This document shows positions 1-7,486 of a stretch of DNA of 64,000 nucleotides, piece by piece. The DNA comes from Sphingomonas xanthus (lineage in GTDB: Bacteria; Pseudomonadota; Alphaproteobacteria; Sphingomonadales; Sphingomonadaceae), in NCBI RefSeq assembly GCF_007998985.1, contig NZ_CP041659.1, forward strand, positions 2,106,001 to 2,170,000, given 5' to 3'. The notes beneath the pieces are model-generated. The model did not search any database. It was not told where the DNA came from and saw only the letters and a list, made by a program, of their open reading frames with translations. The position numbers and the translations under genes are program-made. Position 1 is the stretch's first letter, and every line of letters starts with the position of its first letter.

Positions 1-140
1 ACGAGTTCGAGGCGGTGAAGGCGATGGCTATCGCCGCGCGCGACGAGAATGAGGCGCTGAAGGCGCGCCTCGACGCGCTTGAGGGCGGCTCGGCACCGTC
101 GAAACCGAAGCCGGCCCGCAAGCCCAAGCCGGGAGCCTGA
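1..140 (+). CDS. ubiK: UbiK family accessory factor, C-terminal end only
   Basis: The frame is open from base 3 and stops at 138-140, giving 45 residues. They contain the segment EFEAVKAMAIAARDENEAL, followed by a Lys/Pro/Ala-rich tail. This matches the coiled-coil C-terminal half of the small UbiK/YqiC (BMFP) family, which assists ubiquinone biosynthesis in the cytoplasm. The start lies outside the window. The next gene begins 11 bases downstream on the same strand, so the two are probably co-transcribed. The family call rests on a short fragment. Confidence 0.75.
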   Translation, partial: EFEAVKAMAIAARDENEALKARLDALEGGSAPSKPKPARKPKPGA

Positions 141-151
141 CCCTGAGCGAC

Positions 152-646
152 GTGGGCGACAGCGACGAGCGGGACGACGGCGCGCCGATCGAAATGCTCG
201 AACAATATTTCGAAGCGCGCGGCTGGGCCTGCGAGCGAGCCGGCGAGGGCGAGATCATCGCTTCGGCGACCGGCAGCTGGGCGCAATATGAGCTTCGTGG
301 CGTTTGGCGGCAGGACGACCAGGTCCTCCAGTTCCTGGCCTTTCCGGACATCAAGGTCGGCGCCGAGAAGCGCGCCGCCATCTATGAGGCGATCGGCCTT
401 ATCAACGAACAGCTTTGGCTGGGCCATTTCGAGCTATGGTCAGGTTCAGGACTGATCGTGTTTCGTCATGCGGCACTGGTCGGCGACAATGAGACGATGA
501 GCTTTGAACAGGCCGAAGCGATCAGCGAAGCCGCAATCGAAGAGTGCGAGCGCTTCTATCCCGTATTCCAGTTCGTGCTTTGGGGCGGCAAGTCACCGAC
601 CGAAGCCATTTCTGCGGCGCTGATCGACACCGCCGGCGAAGCGTGA
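152..646 (+). CDS. YbjN domain-containing protein
   Basis: This is a 164-residue soluble protein with no signal peptide or membrane segment. Its order of features fits the YbjN family: an acidic N-terminus, then an MLEQYFEARGW-like helix, beta strands around residues 45-75, and the typical later segment with EAIGLINEQLWLGHFELW. YbjN proteins have a type III secretion chaperone-like fold and a poorly defined regulatory role. The start is a GTG at 152, chosen because it directly follows the previous stop and precedes an acidic N-terminus typical of the family. The stop lies 4 bases before proC, so the two are likely translated from one message. Confidence 0.8.
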   Translation: MGDSDERDDGAPIEMLEQYFEARGWACERAGEGEIIASATGSWAQYELRGVWRQDDQVLQFLAFPDIKVGAEKRAAIYEAIGLINEQLWLGHFELWSGSGLIVFRHAALVGDNETMSFEQAEAISEAAIEECERFYPVFQFVLWGGKSPTEAISAALIDTAGEA

Positions 647-650
647 CGTT

Positions 651-1463
651 ATGAGCGGCGGTACCGGGTTTCCCGTTCCCACCTGGCTAATCGGGTGCGG
701 CAACATGGCCGCGGCGATGGTCGGCGGTTGGAAAGCCGCCGGCCTCGGTTTCGACGCCGTGACGGTCGTTCGCCCGAGCGGCAGGCCGGTCGAGGGCATC
801 AGGACCCAAGTCGACTATCCTGTCGGCGATCCGCCGAAACTGGTACTGCTCGGGGTCAAGCCGCAGAAGCTTGACGAGGTAGTACCCGCACTGGAACCGA
901 GGACGGGTCCGGACACAATCATCATGTCGATGCTCGCGGGCGTTGCCGCAAATAGCCTCGCCGAACGGTTTCCGGCTGTTCGCGGCGTCGTCCGCATCAT
1001 GCCGAACTTGCCGGTCCAGCAGCGCCAGGGCGTGACCGCGGTCTACGGCGCCGACGCGGCCACTGTCCGGGAAGTTTTGCCATTGATCGAGCTGCTCGGA
1101 ATGGCTCCGGTTTGCGCCGAAGAACGCGAACTGTCGGTCATCGGCGCTGTTGCCGCCGCCGGTCCGGCCTATGTCGCCCGCTTTGCCGCGGCGATGGGGC
1201 TCGGCGGGGCCGGGCTCGGGCTGGATCCGCAACTGGCCGCGCAAGTCGCCGTTCAGACCCTGATCGGCACGGCTGCACTCGCCGACGACACCGGCGAATC
1301 GATGGCGGATATCGCCCGGCGCGTGGCCAGCCCCGCCGGAACGACAGAGCAGGGGCTTGCGGTGCTCGATGGTCCGGACGGCTTGCAACCACTGGTTGAC
1401 CGTATGCTCGCCGCCGCGGTCCGCAGGGGCGAGGAACTTGCTGACGCCGCGCGACGGAATTGA
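651..1463 (+). CDS. proC: pyrroline-5-carboxylate reductase
   Basis: This 270-residue enzyme catalyses the last step of proline synthesis, reducing pyrroline-5-carboxylate with NAD(P)H. The N-terminal dinucleotide-binding site reads WLIGCGNMAAAMVGGW (residues 12-27). The central part has VKPQ and SMLAGV. The C-terminal dimer domain holds the ProC signature region with AAAGPAYVA and ASPAGTTEQGL (about residues 165-245). The length is normal for the family. It follows the YbjN gene by 4 bases. A strong stem-loop comes directly after the stop codon, before the next gene. Confidence 0.95.
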   Translation: MSGGTGFPVPTWLIGCGNMAAAMVGGWKAAGLGFDAVTVVRPSGRPVEGIRTQVDYPVGDPPKLVLLGVKPQKLDEVVPALEPRTGPDTIIMSMLAGVAANSLAERFPAVRGVVRIMPNLPVQQRQGVTAVYGADAATVREVLPLIELLGMAPVCAEERELSVIGAVAAAGPAYVARFAAAMGLGGAGLGLDPQLAAQVAVQTLIGTAALADDTGESMADIARRVASPAGTTEQGLAVLDGPDGLQPLVDRMLAAAVRRGEELADAARRN

Positions 1464-1465
1464 CC

Positions 1466-1485
1466 CTAGGCGGGGGGACGCCTAG
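1466..1485. terminator. perfect 7-bp stem-loop between proC and the aminotransferase gene
   Basis: CTAGGCG at 1466-1472 pairs perfectly with CGCCTAG at 1479-1485 around a 6-base G-rich loop. It begins 3 bases after the proC stop. No T-run follows, so it is not a classical intrinsic terminator. It may act as a 3' end stabiliser or a weak terminator. Confidence 0.4.
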
Positions 1486-1511
1486 TCGCGGGCCAAAATC
1501 TCGAGGGGAAC

Positions 1512-2402
1512 ATGATGGCCGATACCCGCAGCTTCGACGACCGCGATGGTTGGATCTGGATTGATGGGAAGCTGGTGCCGTGGCGCGAAGCCAATGTTCA
1601 CGTCCTTACTCACGCCATGCACTATGCCTCGTCGGTGTTCGAAGGGCAGCGCGCTTATGGCGGCACGATTTTCAAGCTTAGCGATCATAGCGCGCGACTG
1701 CGCAAGTCGGCCGAGCTTCTCGGTTTCGAGCTTCCTTGGACCGTCGATGAGATCGATGCGGCCTGCAACGAGGTTCTGAAGGCTAATGGGCTGACCGACG
1801 CTTATATGCGTCCGGTTGCCTGGCGCGGGTCGGAACAGATGGGCGTATCGCCTAAGGGGACGAAGCCCCACCTCGCCATCGCCGCTTGGGAATGGGGCAA
1901 ATATTTCAAGCCGGAGATCGCCGCGAAGGGCCTGCGCCTCGACATTGCGCCCTGGCGCCGGCCGGCACCCTATACGGCTCCGGTACATTCGAAGGCGGCG
2001 GGCCTCTACATGATCGCGACGCTGTCCAAGAAGCATGCGGATGATCGCGGCTATGACGACGCCTTGATGTTCGACTGGCGTGGCCAGGTAGCCGAGGCGA
2101 CCGGTGCCAACACCTTTTTCATCAAGGATGGGCAGCTGCACACGCCGACGCCGGACTGCTTCCTCAATGGCATCACCCGTCAGACCGTAATGGACCTGGC
2201 CCGCCGGCGGGGGGTCGAGGTGATCGAACGCGCGATCTGGCCGGAGGAGTTGGAAGGTTTCGAACAGATGTTCATTACCGGAAGCGCAGCCGAGGTGACC
2301 TTTATCCGATCGGCAGGTCCGTGGAATTTCGAGATCGGCGATCTCTCTCGTCAACTGGCCAAGGACTATGACGATTTGGTCAATCGTCGTCTCAACACTT
2401 GA
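1512..2402 (+). CDS. ilvE: branched-chain amino acid aminotransferase
   Basis: This is a 296-residue fold-type IV PLP aminotransferase that transaminates leucine, isoleucine and valine with 2-oxoglutarate. Family landmarks include an N-terminal WIDGKLVPWREANVHVLTH-like segment, SSVFEGQRAY, the PLP lysine region HSKAAGLYMIATLSKKHA (about 160-177), EATGANTFFIKDG and GITRQTVMDLA. ATG codons occur at 1512 and 1515. The GAGGGG at 1502-1507 serves as ribosome binding site for either. It is transcribed in the same direction as proC, but a stem-loop separates them. Confidence 0.92.
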   Translation: MMADTRSFDDRDGWIWIDGKLVPWREANVHVLTHAMHYASSVFEGQRAYGGTIFKLSDHSARLRKSAELLGFELPWTVDEIDAACNEVLKANGLTDAYMRPVAWRGSEQMGVSPKGTKPHLAIAAWEWGKYFKPEIAAKGLRLDIAPWRRPAPYTAPVHSKAAGLYMIATLSKKHADDRGYDDALMFDWRGQVAEATGANTFFIKDGQLHTPTPDCFLNGITRQTVMDLARRRGVEVIERAIWPEELEGFEQMFITGSAAEVTFIRSAGPWNFEIGDLSRQLAKDYDDLVNRRLNT

Positions 2403-2510
2403 CCTCGATCCGCATTCACTCTTTTTTCGCTTTCCCTGACTATTTCCGAAACTGCCGGAGCGTAGAGGGGCGGGGCGGGCCGAGAAGACGTGAGGGGAAA
2501 TTCTGACAGT

Positions 2511-4844
2511 ATGTCGTCGGAACGGCGCGGAGGGTCCCGTCGTCTAGGGTTGAGCAACATGCTTTCCCTGTCGCATCCCTCCGACCGTATCGGACGGGCT
2601 GTCCGCGAAGCCCAGATCGACGCTATACTTCGTCTCGTCCCGGCGACGGCGGGTATCCAGATTCTTACCGCCGGCGTAATGGTCGTAAGCCTGCGCGACA
2701 CGATCGATAGTTTCCAGCTCGGGCTGTGGTTCAGCGTCGCCCTGCTCATTTGTTTCATGCGCGGGGCGCGCGCCATCCGTTTGCGGCAGGACCCGGATTA
2801 TGCCCAGGCGCATCCGGCGCGCACTGGGATGATATGCTTCATCATCGTCCTGCTCGCTTCCCTTTGGCTGGTTCCGGCATTGTTCTGGTTCAATGCAGCT
2901 GGGCCTGAAGAGCGGCTGTTCATGTGCGTCACCATGGCTGCGCTGATCAGCGCGGGCAGCATGACGCTGGTTTCGCTGCCACAAGCGGCTCTGCTGTATA
3001 TCCTGACGATCACGGTTGGATGCGCGGCGCTGACGATCCAAGTCCACAGCCCGACGATGTTTGCACTGGTGCTGGTCTATGCAGGGGTGCTGACGGCCAA
3101 CATGCTTGGTTCCGCGCGGCAGTTCATTGCCCACACCCGCGATCGCATCGAGCTTCGGGAACAGGGCGAGATCATTACCTTGCTTCGGGAACTGGAAACC
3201 ACCGGATCGGGCGGACTGTGGGAACTCGACGGCGACCTGTCCATCGTCAAGATGTCGCAGGAATTGCTCGACGCCATGGGGCTGCGCGAAGATCAGGTAT
3301 TAAACCGTCACTATAGCAAATTGCTCGACCCTGCGGGGCAGATCCAGAACCTGTCGACGGGTATGCGCCGGCTGTTCCGTGACCTTGAGGAGGGCACGCC
3401 GTTTCGGGACCGGGCCATTCCTTCGGCGGAGGGCCAGCGCTGGTGGTCGCTGTCGGGCAAGCCAATCAAGGACCGGCAGGGCCGTTTAGTAGGATGGCGG
3501 GGAGTCGCTTCCGATATTACCGCTGCGCGATTATCGGGCAATGACTCGGTTCGCGCCGCGCGGACCGACCCGCTGACCGGCTTGGCCAACCGCCTGCTGA
3601 TCCGGGAGCTGCTTGAAGAATCGGTGATGCAACGATGGGACGCACCGGTTGGCTGCGCGCTGTTCCTGGTCGACCTGGATCGCTTCAAGCTGGTGAATGA
3701 CACGCTTGGCCATGCCATTGGAGATCAGCTGCTGGTCGAGGTTGGTCGGCGGCTCGAACAATCGGTGCGCGATGGCGGCCGGGTCGGGAGGATCGGCGGC
3801 GACGAATTCGCGGTTATCTGGACTGAGGAATGCGATCGCGATCGCCTGGCGGCCGTAGCGGGGCAGATTGTCGCCGACCTTTCGAGAAGCTTTACCGTCG
3901 GCGCTGCGACCCTTCATGTCGGAGCGACCATCGGGATCGCGGTCTATCCATTCGATGGCGAGATGGAGGAAGAATTGATGCGCAGCGCCGATCTGGCGCT
4001 GTATCGCGCGAAGGAAGCAGGCCGGGGAGGGCACGCCTTCTTTGAACGCTGTATGTTCGAGGAAGCCGAAGACAATCGCCTTCTCGAACAGGACGTTCGC
4101 CAAGCGCTCAATGGCGATGGGCTGACTTTAGCCTACCAGCCGATCATCGACGCAGCGACCGGCGCGGTCGTCGGCCGCGAAGCCTTGCTGCGCTGGCGAC
4201 ACCCCAAGCGCGGCGACATTCCTCCCGACCAATTTATCCCGATCATCGAAGATACCGGCCTCATCCACCAGATCGGCGACTGGGTGATCCGCGAGGCCTG
4301 CGCGGAGGCGGTGAAGTGGGGCGAAGAGTTGCGGGTCGCGGTAAATGTCTCGGCGGCCCAGCTAACTGGCGCGGGGCTGGCCAAGACGGTGCTTGGCGCG
4401 CTTGCGACCACCCGGCTTTCCCCTGATCGGCTGGAATTGGAAGTTACCGAGAGCGTTTTCCTGGGCGATGATGCCGCGACGCTGGCCTCGCTCGAGCGGC
4501 TACGGGCACTGGGCGTTAGGCTCGTGCTCGATGATTTCGGCAAGGGATACAGCAGTTTCGGCTATCTGAGCCGCGCGCAATTTGCCAAGATCAAGATCGA
4601 CCAGAGCTTCGTTCGCGGGGCGGCCGAGGGCGCCCGCGATTGCCTGGCGATCGTCAAGGCCATCCTCGCGCTGGCCCGCGGCCTCGGCGTGGAAACGACT
4701 GCGGAAGGCGTCGAAACCGAGGAGCAGGCCCGGGCGATGCGCCGGCTGGGATGCGGCCAGCTGCAAGGCTTTCACTTTGGCCGGCCGGTGGAGGCCAGCC
4801 AGCTTTCTGACGACTTGAACGCGCCGTCGCGCCTTATTGCCTGA
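2511..4844 (+). CDS. membrane-bound PAS-GGDEF-EAL protein (c-di-GMP turnover)
   Basis: From the ATG at 2511 the protein has 777 residues. An in-frame GTG at 2490 and an ATG at 2559 are alternatives. About six membrane segments fill residues 45-205. A PAS-like region (ELDGDLSIVKMS onwards) follows, then GGDEF (about 355-520) and EAL (about 530-770). The GGDEF signature RIGGDEF is intact. The inhibitory RxxD site just before it reads RDGG, so product inhibition may be absent. The EAL motif, the NVSAAQL asparagine, the LEVTE glutamate, the DDFG pair, the KID lysine and the final AEGVE glutamate are all present. Both synthesis and hydrolysis of c-di-GMP are therefore chemically possible. What it senses cannot be read from the sequence. 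Confidence 0.9.
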   Translation: MSSERRGGSRRLGLSNMLSLSHPSDRIGRAVREAQIDAILRLVPATAGIQILTAGVMVVSLRDTIDSFQLGLWFSVALLICFMRGARAIRLRQDPDYAQAHPARTGMICFIIVLLASLWLVPALFWFNAAGPEERLFMCVTMAALISAGSMTLVSLPQAALLYILTITVGCAALTIQVHSPTMFALVLVYAGVLTANMLGSARQFIAHTRDRIELREQGEIITLLRELETTGSGGLWELDGDLSIVKMSQELLDAMGLREDQVLNRHYSKLLDPAGQIQNLSTGMRRLFRDLEEGTPFRDRAIPSAEGQRWWSLSGKPIKDRQGRLVGWRGVASDITAARLSGNDSVRAARTDPLTGLANRLLIRELLEESVMQRWDAPVGCALFLVDLDRFKLVNDTLGHAIGDQLLVEVGRRLEQSVRDGGRVGRIGGDEFAVIWTEECDRDRLAAVAGQIVADLSRSFTVGAATLHVGATIGIAVYPFDGEMEEELMRSADLALYRAKEAGRGGHAFFERCMFEEAEDNRLLEQDVRQALNGDGLTLAYQPIIDAATGAVVGREALLRWRHPKRGDIPPDQFIPIIEDTGLIHQIGDWVIREACAEAVKWGEELRVAVNVSAAQLTGAGLAKTVLGALATTRLSPDRLELEVTESVFLGDDAATLASLERLRALGVRLVLDDFGKGYSSFGYLSRAQFAKIKIDQSFVRGAAEGARDCLAIVKAILALARGLGVETTAEGVETEEQARAMRRLGCGQLQGFHFGRPVEASQLSDDLNAPSRLIA

Positions 4845-4919
4845 CCCCCTTTTCATGGGCGGCGGAGCGGCTATAAGCCGCCCGACCCAGCCCTCCGGTT
4901 CAGGACGGGCGGCCCATGC

Positions 4920-4994
4920 TGGGGCGTCGCCAAGTGGTAAGGCACCGGTTTTTGGTACCGGCATTCGCAGGTTCGAATCCTGCCGCCCCAGCCA
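4920..4994 (+). tRNA. tRNA-Gln (TTG)
   Basis: A complete cloverleaf can be drawn. The acceptor TGGGGCG at 4920-4926 pairs with CGCCCCA at 4984-4990. The discriminator is G4991 and the CCA at 4992-4994 is encoded. The anticodon stem CCGGT/ACCGG (4945-4949, 4957-4961) encloses the loop TTTTGGT with anticodon TTG at 4952-4954. The T arm contains GTTCGAATC. It lies between the GGDEF-EAL gene and an integrase remnant and is a likely attachment site. Confidence 0.96.
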
Positions 4995-5110
4995 GCATCT
5001 CGCTTAAGCTATTGAAAAACTAGACGAACTCTCCGTCCCAGGCCGGCTTTTTGCAGGTCACGGTAGCCACTCGCCGTACCACGGCGGTGGCGGAACGAAG
5101 GAAACGTCCA

Positions 5111-5353
5111 ATGGCCGCGATCCCCAACACGATGCGCCGCGGCGCAATTTACTGGTTCCGGCGTTCCCGCCGTTTGCCGGACGGTAAGATTCTTCGTCCA
5201 ACGGTCTCGCTCAGGACGGCCCGATCGAGCATCGCCCGGTTGCGCGCGGCGATCCTCAGTGCCCAGCCGCGCCTTCATGTTGCAAGTTTGTTGCACGGAG
5301 CGGCCGAGATCAACGGGGAATCAGCCGAAAATCCAAGGAAAAAGCCACCCTAA
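5111..5353 (+). pseudogene. N-terminal remnant of a tyrosine-type site-specific integrase
   Basis: An ATG at 5111 with AAGGA nine bases upstream opens an 80-residue frame. The first ~45 residues (RRGAIYWFRRSRRLPDGK, then LRPTVSLRTA) look like the small N-terminal domain (DUF6538-like) found on many alphaproteobacterial phage-type integrases. After about residue 50 the resemblance ends and the frame stops. No core-binding or catalytic domain (R...HxxR...Y) follows in any frame. It lies 116 bases past the tRNA-Gln CCA end, where an integrase at an attachment site would be expected. I read it as a decayed integrase. The family match is from memory of the motif, not a search. Confidence 0.6.
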
Positions 5354-5455
5354 CCGATTGCAACACGGTTGCCGGGCTGGAAGATATAGAGACCGCCGTC
5401 ACTTGCATGGCGTAAACCTCGCGCCTTAAATTCACTCTAAGTGAAGGAGTAGCAA

Positions 5456-5476
5456 ATGGAATTACTCGGGGGTTAA
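5456..5476 (+). other. six-codon mini-ORF with a strong ribosome binding site
   Basis: AAGGAG at 5444-5449 lies six bases before an ATG at 5456. The frame encodes only MELLGG before a TAA at 5474-5476. A short inverted repeat TTCAC/GTGAA (5431-5445) comes just before the site, and a 6-bp hairpin follows. It may be a leader peptide for the gene at 5513, or the broken start of a lost gene. Confidence 0.35.
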
Positions 5477-5484
5477 TCGGAAGA

Positions 5485-5501
5485 CCCGATACTAAATCGG
5501 G
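5485..5501. other. 6-bp hairpin before the orphan membrane protein gene
   Basis: CCCGAT (5485-5490) and ATCGGG (5496-5501) form a perfect stem with a 5-base loop. It lies 11 bases before the ATG at 5513 and 8 bases after the mini-ORF stop. Confidence 0.4.
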
Positions 5502-5512
5502 AAATTGCCCGC

Positions 5513-5947
5513 ATGGATTACGAGGCGAGTATGGATCGGGCCGCCAATCGCTTGGGGTTTCAGCAAGAGACGGGGCTTGCGGCGCTGAAATCAACGATGG
5601 TCTGCAATGGTGGAGCAATCCTCGCGCTCCTGACTTTCCTTGGCAACAAATCGGCGCAATACGACGCTTCCGAGTTGGAGTCTGCACTTACATTCTTTTT
5701 CTTTGGGGTACTTTTGACGTTAGGCGGATACATCGCAGGATACTTCTCACAAGTCATATTGATGGGGTTTGACATCGATGTGGCTTGGAACTTTCAGGAT
5801 GATATGAAGGCGGAACCCAGAAGTCGCGATGTAAATAAGGCCGGGCTAGGAGGCGCCCTTTGTCTCGGATTGGCTGTCACTGCCGTAGTAGTAAGTATTC
5901 TCTGTTTCGGCTTGGGGGCCTTCGCCGCTCTTCGCGGTATACTTTAG
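5513..5947 (+). CDS. hypothetical membrane protein
   Basis: This is a 144-residue protein of unrecognised family. It has an amphipathic N-terminus (residues 1-25) and hydrophobic segments at about 28-43 (MVCNGGAILALLTFLG), 57-80 (LTFFFFGVLLTLGGYIAGYFSQ) and 113-138. Between the last two is a polar loop with several charged residues. The ATG at 5513 has only a weak GGGAAA upstream site, and a mini-ORF and hairpin precede it. The surrounding DNA is less GC-rich than the housekeeping genes, which suggests an acquired gene next to the tRNA. The 246 bases after it (5948-6193) show no gene I can support. Small integral proteins of this kind accompany some phage-defence and toxin systems, but nothing in the sequence shows that role here. 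Confidence 0.6.
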   Translation: MDYEASMDRAANRLGFQQETGLAALKSTMVCNGGAILALLTFLGNKSAQYDASELESALTFFFFGVLLTLGGYIAGYFSQVILMGFDIDVAWNFQDDMKAEPRSRDVNKAGLGGALCLGLAVTAVVVSILCFGLGAFAALRGIL

Positions 5948-6193
5948 AGGCCGGAGTTTCCTATAGGTGGCCCCAGGAGTAAAAGTAGCAACCAAATCTA
6001 GAGAAAAATGGTGCGCTCACTCTAGTCACTAGCCTGATCGTGAGGCTGGCGTCTGCGCTAGAACAGACGGGGGGGCAGCAGTCGTCACGGTATATTCCAT
6101 CCGTTTCACCTCGCTGCCCTTCGGGGCCTGCGTCGGTGGCCTCGGCTGATATTGGAATTCGCCCCCGAAGTAACTTACGGTGAACCGCGATTC

Positions 6194-7009
6194 TCAGTTC
6201 AGTCCCAAGGCTTGTCCCATCCGAGCTGCCATCGTGGCCCAGGCAGTGCGCCGCTTGGCCAGCTGTCGACGCATATTGGCCAGAGTGTTCGCCCTGTATC
6301 GCTCATCAATTCTCGAGTCGTCGGCGAAATGCTCGAGAACGAGCGCAGGATCGTTGTTCATGATTAGGTGCGCCCGACGACCGCTTACGTCCGAACGGAG
6401 GTACTCGAAGAGTGTCTCGAGAATCTGGGTCGCATCACGGTGTTCGCCGTCGTCCAGCGTTTCCGATATATACTCTCGTAGAACGATTGAAGAGGCCTCG
6501 AGCTGGCGCTTTGAGGTGTCGTCTTTACGGCCAAGGCTAACAACGTTGCTTAGCCGGCTCTGCAAGCAGTGGAGGGGGTGCATGATCGGCACCCGGATCG
6601 TGTCAGTCCGTCCCTCAGCCAGTCTGACGTTGAGCACGAGTTCAACGGCCGCCTGTTCGAGCTTGTCATCCTTGACGCCTTTGACGTGGCCTAGAAAATC
6701 AATTTCGACCTTGAGGCCATTGATATTGGCCTCGACGATCGCCGTCTCTGGTGTGACGTTGTCCATTTCGGGAATACGGAGCTTGCCGTCGAGGGCGGTA
6801 GCGAGTTTCTTGGCGGCTTCAACGTGACCAAAGTAGTCGAGGTCCTTGGAGGTGTAGGGGCCGTAGTCGGCGAGCTCGGGATTGTAGCTGTATCGCTCGG
6901 CCCAGAGGTTCAGAGCCTGACCGCCAATAATGAAGGCGTGATCAGCTTCGAGTTCGAGGATTTGAGCTAGATCGTAGACGATCTCAGCAGGTAGAACAGT
7001 CTCGTTCAG
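6194..7009 (-). CDS. AbiEii-like nucleotidyltransferase, start codon unclear
   Basis: The frame is open from well above 6994 down to a TGA at 6194-6196, giving about 270 residues. Near the N-terminus it carries IIGGQALNLW, then TSKDLDYFG (the DxD-type metal pair) and about 45 residues later VEIDFLG as third carboxylate. This is the pattern of nucleotidyltransferase-fold proteins related to AbiEii/MenA-type toxins. A helical C-terminal half follows, with an LRSRLSN-like stretch. Between 6767 and 7009 the frame has no ATG, GTG or TTG codon. The first ATG (6764-6766) would remove the catalytic region. A CTG at 7007-7009 overlaps the stop of the upstream small gene and could be a coupled start. 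Alternatives are a frameshift joining the two genes or loss of function. The fold is fairly sure; the toxin role is inference. Confidence 0.7.
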   Translation of the reverse strand: MNETVLPAEIVYDLAQILELEADHAFIIGGQALNLWAERYSYNPELADYGPYTSKDLDYFGHVEAAKKLATALDGKLRIPEMDNVTPETAIVEANINGLKVEIDFLGHVKGVKDDKLEQAAVELVLNVRLAEGRTDTIRVPIMHPLHCLQSRLSNVVSLGRKDDTSKRQLEASSIVLREYISETLDDGEHRDATQILETLFEYLRSDVSGRRAHLIMNNDPALVLEHFADDSRIDERYRANTLANMRRQLAKRRTAWATMAARMGQALGLN

Positions 7010-7191
7010 GCAGGTATGCCCCGACGACGGACGGATGAGCTCACTATCTGCAGAGAAGAGAAGAAGCCGTTGCGGTTCCGCAGTTCCTCTCTGGAGATAG
7101 CTCCGGAGCGAAGCGCACGGTCGTCCAACTCGCGAGCGAGAGCTTTCTCGCGCTGGCGATCGGCCGGATTAAAGTAGTCTACCTGTAGCAT
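7006..7191 (-). CDS. small protein paired with the nucleotidyltransferase
   Basis: This is a 61-residue charged protein starting MLQVDYFNPADRQREK. The ATG at 7189-7191 has CGGAG nine bases upstream and lies about 13 bases below a consensus promoter. The longer reading from the TTG at 7237-7239 is rejected because that TTG is part of the -35 box. The stop (7006-7008) overlaps the presumed start region of the nucleotidyltransferase, so translation is probably coupled. No DNA-binding motif is obvious. It could be an antitoxin or an accessory subunit, by analogy with two-gene nucleotidyltransferase modules. Confidence 0.6.
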   Translation of the reverse strand: MLQVDYFNPADRQREKALARELDDRALRSGAISREELRNRNGFFSSLQIVSSSVRRRGIPA

Positions 7192-7210
7192 GTAGCGTGC
7201 TCCGAGGCTT

Positions 7211-7239
7211 TCTATATGGTGACAACGCCTAATGGTCAA
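7211..7239 (-). promoter_or_regulatory. sigma-70 type promoter of the nucleotidyltransferase module
   Basis: Read on the minus strand, TTGACC (7239-7234) is followed after exactly 17 bases by TATAGA (7216-7211). This is an unusually good match to the housekeeping consensus for a GC-rich alphaproteobacterium. Transcription should start near 7204, leaving a leader of about 13 bases with a GGAG site before the ATG at 7191. Confidence 0.65.
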
Positions 7240-7245
7240 TGAATG

Positions 7246-7256
7246 CTCCTTAGGAG
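7246..7256. promoter_or_regulatory. 11-base palindrome upstream of the module promoter
   Basis: CTCCT (7246-7250) and AGGAG (7252-7256) form a perfect dyad around one base. It lies 7 bases upstream of the -35 box at 7234-7239 and may be an operator. Short dyads arise by chance, so this is weak. Confidence 0.3.
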
Positions 7257-7344
7257 TTTCCTTCAGAACCTCCTCAGCCGGGCTTTCCGAGTCACTCGGG
7301 CAAGCTGCCGGCAGCGTCGAGAACGAACGGCTAGAATCTCGATT

Positions 7345-7362
7345 TCGCGCTTTAAAGCGCGA
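7345..7362. repeat. 18-bp perfect palindrome in the 7240-7480 non-coding stretch
   Basis: TCGCGCTTTAAAGCGCGA reads the same on both strands. It lies inside a larger inverted pair, CGAGAACG (7318-7325) and CGTTCTCG (7368-7375). The 241 bases between the nucleotidyltransferase module and the membrane sensor have no gene I can support. The palindrome could bind a dimeric regulator or mark a recombination scar. Confidence 0.5.
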
Positions 7363-7486
7363 CAGTCCGTTCTCGGCCAGATCCTGCCCTGAATTAAGAC
7401 TAGTAGCTTCTGTTTTTCGGTATCACTCCGCGTACCCCTCCGCGAGGATCGTCGACGTCACCCGCTCGTCGAGGGATTAGGTGTGT

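Noticed and set aside
5948..6193. A small minus-strand frame with MEYTV around 6080
   Set aside because: The frame is about 23 residues, has no clear ribosome binding site and no recognised match; it may be a gene remnant, but it cannot be supported.
7006..7239. A longer 77-residue version of the small module protein starting at TTG 7237-7239
   Set aside because: That TTG is the first part of the TTGACC -35 box, and the ATG at 7189-7191 has a proper GGAG site, so the shorter protein is preferred.
7232..7480. An 82-residue plus-strand frame ending directly before the membrane sensor
   Set aside because: Its composition is unlike a protein, it runs through the nested palindromes and promoter region, and it has no good ribosome binding site.
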